From PWND01 sp964601515 (lineage in GTDB: Bacteria; Bacteroidota; Bacteroidia; Bacteroidales; UBA7960): a stretch of DNA of 11,857 nucleotides. Position 1 is the stretch's first letter. Each line of letters opens with the position of its first letter. Position numbers and translations under genes: made by a program. Below are positions 1 to 6,885 of this stretch, one piece after another. The stretch spans positions 1 to 11,857 of the forward strand of contig CAZRNU010000091.1 in NCBI GenBank assembly GCA_964601515.1, given 5' to 3'. The notes beneath the pieces were generated by a model that was not told the DNA's origin, did not search any database, and saw nothing but the letters and a program-made list of their open reading frames with translations.

Positions 1-330
1 TTCCACCTGCTGTTTGTGTCCAGCCTGCAGGGAATGTCCAGTTGTAAGTTACACCGGCTACGTTAGTTACACTATATACTTGTGATGTACCCTGACATGG
101 GTTGGTTGCTCCTGTAATAGCAGAAGGTTGCGCAGGAACTGTATTTACAGTTACTGCAAGAGTTTGTGCTGTTCCGTTACCGCAAGCATTCGATGGAGTA
201 ACAGATACGTTACCGGCGTTTGCACCAACTGTAACAGTTACAGAGTTGGTTGTTCCACCTGCTGTTTGTGTCCAGCCTGCAGGGAATGTCCAGTTGTAAG
301 TTACACCTGCTACGTTGGTTACACTATATA
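1..330. repeat. 330-bp perfect direct repeat, copy 1 (matches 757-1086)
   Basis: Base-by-base reading shows positions 1-330 identical to 757-1086. The match breaks at 331/1087 and is cut by the window edge on the other side, so it may be longer. The offset is 756 bp, three repeat units, while adjacent units are visibly more diverged. This points to a recent three-unit duplication or gene conversion inside the array. Confidence 0.95.
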
Positions 331-1621
331 CTTGTGATGTACCTTGACAAGGAGTAGTTGCGCCTGTAATAATTGAAGGTTGTGCAGGAACTGTACTAAC
401 AGTTACAGCAAGAGTACGTGCTGTTCCGTTACCGCAAGCATTTGATGGAGTTACAGATACGTTTCCTGAACCGGCTCCTACTGTAACAGTAACAGAGTTA
501 GTTGTTCCACCGGCTGTTTGTGTCCAACCAGCAGGGAATGTCCAGTTATATGTTACACCTGCTACGTTGGTTACACTATATACTTGTGATGTACCTTCGC
601 ATGGAGTAGTTGAACCTGTAATAGCAGAAGGTTGTGCAGGTACTGTGTTAACAGTTACTGCAAGAGTGCGTGCTGTTCCGTTACCGCAAACATTGGATGG
701 AGTAACGCTAACGTTTCCGGCGTTTGCTCCAACAGTAACAGTAACAGAGTTGGTTGTTCCACCTGCTGTTTGTGTCCAGCCTGCAGGGAATGTCCAGTTG
801 TAAGTTACACCGGCTACGTTAGTTACACTATATACTTGTGATGTACCCTGACATGGGTTGGTTGCTCCTGTAATAGCAGAAGGTTGCGCAGGAACTGTAT
901 TTACAGTTACTGCAAGAGTTTGTGCTGTTCCGTTACCGCAAGCATTCGATGGAGTAACAGATACGTTACCGGCGTTTGCACCAACTGTAACAGTTACAGA
1001 GTTGGTTGTTCCACCTGCTGTTTGTGTCCAGCCTGCAGGGAATGTCCAGTTGTAAGTTACACCTGCTACGTTGGTTACACTATATATCTGAGACGAACCC
1101 TGACATGGGTTTGTTGCTCCGGTAATTACCGAAGGTTGCGCAGGCACTGCATTCACAGTAGCTGTACCGGCAGTTGTACCAGAAATTATATTTGTACCGG
1201 CTGCATTAGAAAGAATTGCATTTTGAATATTAAGAGCGTGAGAGCCTGCTGTTCCGGGTAAGGTTACCTGAAAAGTAGCAACAATCCCTGAATTGCCGGT
1301 ATAGGCAGTTACAGGGTTAGAATAGCTCAAAATTCTTAATGTGTTTGTGCCAATAATACTGGCGCTAATACTATGATTAGCAGTTCCTCTAAATAAGGCG
1401 ATTGAACTGCCAACATAAGTAAATCCTGTTGGTAGTGGTACATCCAACTGGAATGCCACAACAGGTAGTGCGTTGTTCATGACAACCTCTATTGTTGCAG
1501 TTGTAGATGTACAACCTGTTACGTTGTTAATTGATAAAGTGTTCTGACTTTTAACGGCAGTAACACTAAATAACATCAAAAACAACGCTGTCAATAAGAT
1601 AAATTGTTTTTTAGTTTTCAT
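1..1621 (-). CDS. Secreted cohesin-like / PKD-like repeat protein (3' end outside window)
   Basis: The frame opens at an ATG (1619-1621 on the complement) and runs 540 codons without a stop to the window edge, so the C-terminus is missing. Residues 1-25 are a classic signal peptide: MKTKK, a hydrophobic core, then a cut near KSQ. Residues 28-157 form a beta-rich domain resembling cohesin-like domains (VVAFQLDVPLPTGFTYVGSS, RILSYSN, later GIVATFQVTLPG). From residue 161 there are four full and one partial 84-residue units of the PKD-like/Ig-like type common in Bacteroidota surface proteins. Each full unit has two cysteines (unit positions 13 and 68) that could form a disulfide, plus a YNWTFPAGWTQT core. 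No Shine-Dalgarno motif precedes the start, which is usual for this phylum. Inferred role: cell-surface adhesin, scaffold or structural protein. A T9SS sorting domain would be expected beyond the edge but cannot be seen. The cohesin assignment is by sequence impression only. Confidence 0.85.
   Translation of the reverse strand, partial: MKTKKQFILLTALFLMLFSVTAVKSQNTLSINNVTGCTSTTATIEVVMNNALPVVAFQLDVPLPTGFTYVGSSIALFRGTANHSISASIIGTNTLRILSYSNPVTAYTGNSGIVATFQVTLPGTAGSHALNIQNAILSNAAGTNIISGTTAGTATVNAVPAQPSVITGATNPCQGSSQIYSVTNVAGVTYNWTFPAGWTQTAGGTTNSVTVTVGANAGNVSVTPSNACGNGTAQTLAVTVNTVPAQPSAITGATNPCQGTSQVYSVTNVAGVTYNWTFPAGWTQTAGGTTNSVTVTVGANAGNVSVTPSNVCGNGTARTLAVTVNTVPAQPSAITGSTTPCEGTSQVYSVTNVAGVTYNWTFPAGWTQTAGGTTNSVTVTVGAGSGNVSVTPSNACGNGTARTLAVTVSTVPAQPSIITGATTPCQGTSQVYSVTNVAGVTYNWTFPAGWTQTAGGTTNSVTVTVGANAGNVSVTPSNACGNGTAQTLAVTVNTVPAQPSAITGATNPCQGTSQVYSVTNVAGVTYNWTFPAGWTQTAGG
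757..1086. repeat. 330-bp perfect direct repeat, copy 2 (matches 1-330)
   Basis: Second copy of the identical 330-bp block. It covers most of the N-terminal PKD-like unit and the first part of the next one. The sequence diverges abruptly after 1086: tatatctgagac here against tatacttgtgat at the other copy. Confidence 0.95.
1151..1540 (-). other. Cohesin-like N-terminal domain (residues 28-157)
   Basis: This lies between the signal peptide and the first PKD-like unit. Alternating hydrophobic strands, the pattern of valued-interval strands around VVAFQLDVPLP and GFTYVGSS, and the closing NIQNAILSNAAGTNI strand resemble the cohesin/CBM2-3-like sandwich found in dockerin-binding and related extracellular proteins. 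This is recognition by pattern, not by a profile search. Other beta-sandwich families with the same look remain possible. Confidence 0.5.
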
Positions 1622-1706
1622 AAAATGTTTGATTAGTTATAGTTAAATTATTTAGTAGTGTAATAGTATTAAATTTTTTCATACATACAAAATTTTACAC
1701 AAAAGA

Positions 1707-1744
1707 CATTAACTATTCAGGGAAATATCCCTGAATAGTTAATG
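1707..1744 (-). terminator. Intrinsic terminator-like hairpin downstream of the protease gene
   Basis: A perfect 17-bp inverted repeat (arms 1707-1723 and 1728-1744) surrounds a 4-nt loop. It lies 42 bp past the stop codon of the large protease gene on the minus strand. On that strand it is followed by a U-rich but interrupted tract (TCTTTTGTG, then TTTT). The remaining intergenic bases, 1622-1706, are very AT-rich and hold the leader of the next gene; no clear promoter box was found there. Confidence 0.75.
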
Positions 1745-1786
1745 CTGTGCAATATAAATAGCTTTTCTGTATTTTCGCGCCAATCA

Positions 1787-4700
1787 TTATTTAACAATCA
1801 TGATTTTCTCTTCGTGTTTCACTCCAATTGCGCGACCGTTTGCGTCATATCCTGTAACTCTAACAATATATAAACCACTGCTAATGCTTTGAGTATACTG
1901 AATAGTATGTGCACCCGCTGAAAAATGAATGCGAGTACTTCTAGACACTAATCTTCCTTTTTCATCGATAAGTTCTAATTCTAAATATGCTGATTCAGGA
2001 AGGTTAAAGTTAATTTTGAAATTTCCTGCACTAGGGTTAGGATAAATACTAACATCTAACTTGTCTGATAGAATTTCTTCAATACCTGTGGCGTCTTGCT
2101 CATAAGCATTATACGTATAGACAGGAACCACTCTGTGTTCAACATTTGATGCTTCGGCAAATCCCCATTCAACTTGAGCAAAGTCAACTCCATCAACTTT
2201 CAATAAGTTAATTACCCCTGCGGGTATAATAGTGTTAGTCATGCTATAAATAATACCTAATCCTTTTTCTTTATTGAATGCCAGTTTGTGATCTGTATCT
2301 AGCAATAATTCAAGATTCATCTCTTCAAGCTCAGGGCTTTTAATTTCAAATTGAATAGCCAATAAAGTGCCATCACTTTCAAAACTAATATTTCCGCCTT
2401 CTTCCAGGTATAAATATCCAGGCTCAGAAGTAACATCTTCAAGCTCGCCCATTGCACCGCCAAGTATCATATTAATAAGAGCTGTAAGGTCAGCAATATT
2501 AACACTACTGTCGCTATTTACATCTGCATTAGCTATGTTAAATCCAGCAGGTGTACTACCGTTCAAATGGCTTACTAGCCAAACAATATCAAGAACGTTG
2601 ATAAAGCCGTCGTCGTTTACATCTCCGGGCACAACAACAGGACCTAAAGATTCATATTCAAATGTAGGAAGAATCGCTAGTGAAGAATTTAATCCTATAC
2701 CAGCTGTCCAATCAAACCATGTTGTTCCTTCAAGGAAATATGCTGTATTATATCCACTCTCTCTGCTAGGAACACAAGATACAACACATTGATGAGTTGT
2801 AAAGTTATGTGTTGCATCATATGTAATTACATAACCAACATAGAATGTTCCCGTTGTACTTATAGGCGAATCAAATACGATAGTATTCCATTCAGTAGTA
2901 GATAACGTTGGAATGCCAACAGTTTTTGAGCCAAGGATTGCTCCAGGAACACCCGCATTATCTGCCCATACTCTGAAAATAACATTTTTACCTGTACCTA
3001 CCGCTATTGGAGTTCTTACTCTAAATTGAGTAATTGTGCCATTGTGAGTTGTTTCATATTTGTCAGCATAAGCCGTAATTGACCATTGATTATGGCCGGG
3101 GAATTGATTATTTGCAACTCCTGTATCATAATATGTTAATGTTTCACCTGGAAGAATTTTTGTGATTTCTTGTTGACCACCAACAATAACAAAACCAGTA
3201 GCTGTTGCCACATCTGATCCATGTGCATTTGAAGCTGTTAATGAAGTATTATATGTTCCGTAATTATTATACACAATATTTGAAGGATTTCTTGAACTGC
3301 TAGACGCAGGAGATCCACCATTAAAAGTCCAAGCCCAATTTGTTGGTACTCTAGACGATAAGTCATAATAATTTATTGCATCACCAGCTTGTAGGAAAGG
3401 TCTATAACCACTAGTCCAAAAAGATGAAGAATACCACCAGTCTGCTAAAGGAGCACGTCCAATTACAGTAACATAATTATTTTTAGTTCTGGTATTTTCG
3501 CCTGCAAGGTTACCTGCTTTCAAAGCAACAGTATATTGTCCTGCAACATTGTATGTCATGGTAGGATTCTGCAATATTGATGTTGATGGAACAGCGCCAT
3601 TGGCAGTCCATTTCCAAACCAGTGGGTTTCCGGTTGTTGCGTCAGCAAATGTAACTGTTTCACCTTCAAAAATTTCAACTGATGCTGGAATTTCATCAAG
3701 ATAAAGAGATACACCGTCAAGACCCATTAAGTCACCATCGTTGCCAATATATTGCCATGCAAACTTAACATTTTGACCGGCGTATGACGCAAGATTTCTG
3801 TCAATAAGCCTCCATGCCCAATCTACACCTGCAGGATCAGTTGCATCACCAATTGCATTCCACAATTCTGTCCATGTACCTCCGTTATTTGTTGAGATTT
3901 TAAAACTCATTGTGGCTCCGGGGTTTAACCAAGAACGGCTGAATCCGGCGTGGAATCTAATTCTCATTGGTCTGCCGGCATAAGCTGCAGTGTTTATTTC
4001 AGGCGAAATTATCCATTCATTCTGTGAGTTAGCTGTTGAAGCTTGCCAAGGAATAATCGCAGAGCTTGTGCTTTCCGGATTAATATTGCTATAAGGATTT
4101 GCTGCCGGATTTCCTTGTTGCCAGTTGTGTGTTGCATGGAAATTTTGAACAGTCCATCCATCTGGTAGCCATGTTCCGTCAAATCCTTCTTCATAAATAA
4201 CCGTCGGTATTACTGCGTTAAAATCAGCCACAGGAGCAGTGTTTGGAGCAAAAGTCATTCTAATATTAGGACGGTTACCATCAACTGTGCCGTTTCCTGT
4301 TGGTGCGGCATTTCTAGCATTCCACCTATGATGTCTGCTAGCAGCAGTAGTATATCTACAAGCACTTGAAATATTTGCCGTAGATGCTGAATTTACATAA
4401 ACAATAACAAGTAAGTTTTGTGTACCATTATAAATAAAGCTACTTGTTAAGTTAATCGGCACCCATCCGGCAGGAGTAGGATTAAACGTACCATTATAAA
4501 CCATAGTTGCACCTGTAGTATAATTTCCAAACACACCTGCAGTCAAGGTTGTAGCTGAAGTATGCTTCAACCAAATTTGTATATTACGAGTATCCGCCTG
4601 AGCAGTATTTGCTTGCCATTCAAGTGTAGAGATTAAACCACCACCACCAACTTCAGCAGCAGTATATAAACTAACACTTTGCACATGGTTTGCAGCACCT

Positions 4701-6350
4701 GCAACTCTACCATCTATACCAAAAGGATAAAGAGAAGTATTTGTTCCTGTACCTATAATTTTCGGGTTAGGAGTGGGAAGAGCAGGGGGAGCTGTTACAG
4801 TAATATAATTATTTTTGGTATTTGTATTATTACCGTAAGCATTAGTAGCAGTAAGAGAAACGGTATAATTTCCGGTAGTAACCCATGTTACAGTAGGATT
4901 ACGCTCGGTGGAAGTTTCAGGATATGCATTTGGTCCAAAAGTCCATAGCCATTCATTTGGTCCGTTAGTTGACAAATCAGTAAACTGGAACGTTGTTCCG
5001 GAAGGTCCTGATGTTGGAGTAGCAGAGAAATTTGCTACAGGAGGATCTGTTGTCCATTTTGGGTCCCAGCCTCTATGAGTATTTGGGTTCGTGCCAACAG
5101 GGTCTAGCCAAGGTCTTAGTTTTTGATCAGCATTTGGTTTTGTATCCCACTGATAAGCAAGTTTTCCGTAGAANNNNNNNNNNNNNNNNNNNNNNNNNNN
5201 NNNNNNNNNNNNNNNNNNNNNNNNNNNNNNNNNNNNNNNNNNNNNNNNNNNNNNNNNNNNNNNNNNNNNNNNNAGGAACAGAATTATTTAGTTCAACAAG
5301 TAATAAGTCAGCTCCACCTGAAATCGGGTCAACTGCTCTTAGAGTACAACCTGTCATTACGTCAGATGTATAATATGTGCCTGAACCGCAAGCAGAACGT
5401 TCATAGTTGAAGTAAAACTGCCAAGCGTTTCTGTCAGCAACAGAAGCACCATCACCGCAATGAAATGCAGTATAGAAATAAGGAGTCCAGTTTTCAAGTG
5501 TATTATTAATCAATGTACCTGAACAATAGTACCAGCTTGCACCAATTCTGTTTAAGGTATGAGCCACACCTCTTCTTGTGTCAACATGAGGGTCGCCAAC
5601 AGGAGAACATTTAATGTCTATCTGACAAGCAGCAGAAGCACCATTAGCAGGTTTGCTATTATCAAAAACAGAATAATTATCCTGATATATATAGATAAGT
5701 TCTGAAATTATTAAATCTACATTAGATTTATATTCCTTAGAATCTATATTTGAAATTGCTCCCGCATCAGTAATACTCAAATTGTCTAAAACAGAACCGG
5801 AATTTGAAGGTGAAAGTTTAGTATTTCTACCTGTAGGAGTTTCAATATACTCTATAGTAATAGTGTTACCAAAAAGTACTCTAGTACTTAAAAGCTTAGA
5901 TTCATGATTATTATGCATACCAAGTGCACCATTAATCATAGCCTTATTTTCGTTGTATGTCCATAGTTCAGCACCTTCAGGTAATTGAAAGTTGTGAAAC
6001 ACAACACCAAGAGATTGAGCACCTTCAGCTCTAAGGGTAGCACGCCAAAGCATTCTGCCGTCAGGAAGTCTCATCCATTCGCCAAAATCATTGATGCTTT
6101 TTCCGACTTCAATTGAGAAACCCCCTCTCATAGGAAGTTTGTTTTCTGCGTTAATCGCATCTTCTTTGTGAACCTGTTCCCAGTTAATGCTAACAGGAAC
6201 ATCAACAACATCCTTAGTGTCAGGAACGTTGTACTTAATACTTGGTAAAGTACCTTCTTTCAGTATTTGAGAGAAAGCTGGCACAACCAAAAACATTGCC
6301 AGCATAAGTGCAGCAACACTTTTCATTAATAATTGTACTCGATTTTTCAT
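1787..6350 (-). CDS. T9SS-exported trypsin-like (lysyl endopeptidase-like) protease with PKD, adhesin and dockerin domains; interrupted by assembly gap
   Basis: One gene, ATG at 6350, TAA at 1787-1789, broken by 100 Ns. Before the gap (359 residues): a signal peptide to about residue 28 (VVPAFSQ), an N-terminal region, then an S1 protease domain with YYCSGTLINN, catalytic His297 in TAFHCGD and Asp348 in GGADLLLVELN. Cys276 and Cys298 fit the usual disulfide around the histidine. After the gap (1128 residues) the same reading resumes at FYGKLAYQW, the typical end of this protease domain, so the active-site Ser lies in the missing sequence. Then follow, numbered after the gap: PKD (about 45-127), beta-sandwich (140-310), cleaved-adhesin / choice-of-anchor-J-like domain (EEGFDGTWLPDGW to WIISPEI, about 324-498), two PKD domains (498-572, 574-665), CBM-like sandwich (666-841), dockerin (849-906), beta domain (921-1019) and T9SS sorting domain (1039-1128). 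Inferred: a cell-surface or secreted Lys-specific protease. Specificity is by family resemblance only. Confidence 0.88.
1790..2059 (-). other. T9SS C-terminal sorting domain of the protease
   Basis: The last 90 residues begin LDVSIYPNPSAGNFKI and contain LELELIDEKGRLV and SSGLYIVRV, ending in KIMIVK. This is the YPNP...G.....V type A sorting signature (Por secretion tail). It predicts export across the outer membrane by the type IX machinery, followed by cleavage and surface attachment or release. Confidence 0.93.
2456..2629 (-). other. Type I dockerin-like domain in the protease
   Basis: Two duplicated calcium-loop/helix motifs are visible: GDVNDDGFINVLDIVWLVSHL and ADVNSDSSVNIADLTALIN. Acidic or Asn residues stand at loop positions 1, 3, 5 and 12 of each (D-V-N-D-D...D and D-V-N-S-D...D). 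The second loop has Ser in place of the usual Gly at position 6. Dockerins bind calcium and dock to cohesins. In Bacteroidota T9SS cargo they often sit just before a beta domain and the sorting domain, as here. Confidence 0.85.
5174..5273. other. Scaffold gap (100 N) with real missing sequence
   Basis: Exactly 100 Ns, a common placeholder for unknown length. The flanks share no overlap. Taken literally, 100 bases would shift the frame (100 mod 3 = 1), yet both sides are clearly the same protein. By analogy with Achromobacter lysyl endopeptidase, the missing stretch should encode roughly 80-105 residues including the GxSGSP active-site motif. Confidence 0.9.
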
Positions 6351-6408
6351 AATAATTAAATTAAGGTTTGGGTTTAAAAAAGTAATTAGTGAATAATTAA
6401 AGAATCTT

Positions 6409-6416
6409 CAAAACTA
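6409..6416 (-). promoter_or_regulatory. Possible Bacteroidota -7 box (TAnnTTTG) of the protease gene
   Basis: The complement reads TAGTTTTG, matching TAnnTTTG, about 58 bp upstream of the ATG at 6350. No TTTG -33 element was found at the expected spacing, so this could be chance in AT-rich DNA. Confidence 0.3.
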
Positions 6417-6694
6417 AAATTTGTTATTAAACATTGGTTTTATTCAATACATCTGATTTTTTTTCAATTTCATATTTAAACACTAGGTAAAACATCAATA
6501 AAATCAGCATATAGAATAGGTAAAATTACATAATTGTTTTGAAAGTTATTAACAATTTATGAACTTTTTTTTGATATTTTTTGAAATTATTTTTAACGCG
6601 CTGTTTTTCAGTTATTTATCTGCGCATAATTTTATAAACAAGCGCTAAGTGAAACTTGGTGGTCGTGTAAGTGTTTTCCACAGTTGCGCTGAAT

Positions 6695-6743
6695 GAGAGG
6701 TGGGGTTCTGCGTTTGGCGATTGGCATTTGGGGCATGGGGTTT
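6695..6743 (+). repeat. Degenerate 7-bp periodic array (left flank of hairpin element)
   Basis: Seven consecutive G-rich heptads can be read: GAGAGGT, GGGGTTC, TGCGTTT, GGCGATT, GGCATTT, GGGGCAT, GGGGTTT. The period is regular but the units are degenerate. Confidence 0.55.
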
Positions 6744-6827
6744 CAGGCTGAAGGCCTGATAATAATTTAACCCGAAGCAACGCTTCGGTTTTTTGAGAAT
6801 GCCGTTAAATTTTCGCCCTGAAAGGGC
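6743..6827. repeat. Three-hairpin intergenic element
   Basis: Three short perfect stems lie in a row: 6743-6759 (tcaggc/gcctga, 5-nt loop), 6772-6788 (ccgaagc/gcttcgg, 3-nt loop) and 6815-6827 (gccct/agggc, 3-nt loop), separated by AT-rich spacers. On the minus strand they lie 60-140 bp past the fhs stop, so they could act as 3'-end structures of that mRNA. I have an impression of similar hairpin strings in other Bacteroidota intergenic regions but cannot confirm it here. Confidence 0.65.
6772..6794 (+). terminator. Terminator-like hairpin with T6 tract, plus strand
   Basis: A 7-bp GC-rich stem (ccgaagc/gcttcgg) is followed directly by six Ts on the plus strand, the textbook intrinsic terminator form. 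No plus-strand gene lies upstream in the window, so it may stop antisense transcription or simply be part of the repeat element. On the minus strand it lacks a U tract. Confidence 0.4.
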
Positions 6828-6843
6828 AGGTTAACTTCGAAAA

Positions 6844-6885
6844 CATCCGCCATCACTCTCTGCCCCACGCCCCAGGCTCTACGCC
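6844..6885 (-). repeat. Degenerate 7-bp periodic array (right flank, inverted)
   Basis: Read on the complement, six heptads follow the fhs stop: GGCGTAG, AGCCTGG, GGCGTGG, GGCAGAG, AGTGATG, GCGGATG. The string TGGGGC(A/G)TGGGG occurs here on the minus strand and at 6729-6740 on the plus strand, so the two flanks are inverted relative to each other. The array touches the last base of the fhs stop codon. Confidence 0.5.

Larger units (their letters stand above)
1..1141 (-). repeat. Tandem 252-bp (84-residue) PKD-like repeats
   Basis: Units on the complement run 1141-890, 889-638, 637-386, 385-134 and 133-1 (partial). The spacing is exactly 252 bp; for example, the plus-strand string ttccacc(t/g)gctgtttg recurs at 1, 253, 505, 757 and 1009. 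All units stay in frame with no indels. They differ at a handful of residues, mainly near the first cysteine (NPCQG, TPCEG, TPCQG), at NACGNG/NVCGNG and at ANAGNV/AGSGNV. The array continues past the window edge. Confidence 0.95.
6351..6884. other. Intergenic region between fhs and the protease gene
   Basis: No credible coding frame. 6351-6600 is strongly AT-rich with homopolymer runs and serves as the leader/promoter zone of the protease gene. 6601-6694 is of mixed composition with nothing recognised. 6695-6885 holds the heptad and three-hairpin element listed separately. Confidence 0.8.

Noticed and set aside
1..1141. Regular direct repeats as a possible CRISPR array
   Set aside because: The repeat unit is 252 bp, stays in frame and encodes a protein domain; there are no short repeats with unique spacers.
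102..1261. Several plus-strand open frames of 65-125 residues, two of them identical
   Set aside because: They are antisense shadows of the minus-strand 252-bp repeats; their identity simply reflects the 330-bp duplication.
2367..2792. Plus-strand 141-residue frame
   Set aside because: Antisense to the dockerin and CBM-like region of the protease; no signal, motif or start context of its own.
1787..4975. A stand-alone gene starting at 4975
   Set aside because: That start is a TTG in the middle of a PKD domain; the frame continues 66 codons upstream to the N gap with matching protease sequence.
5127..5173. C-terminal residues LRKTCLSVGYKTKC and a stop closing the protease
   Set aside because: This frame exists only because the 100-N placeholder shifts the reading; the other frame gives the conserved FYGKLAYQW end of the protease domain.
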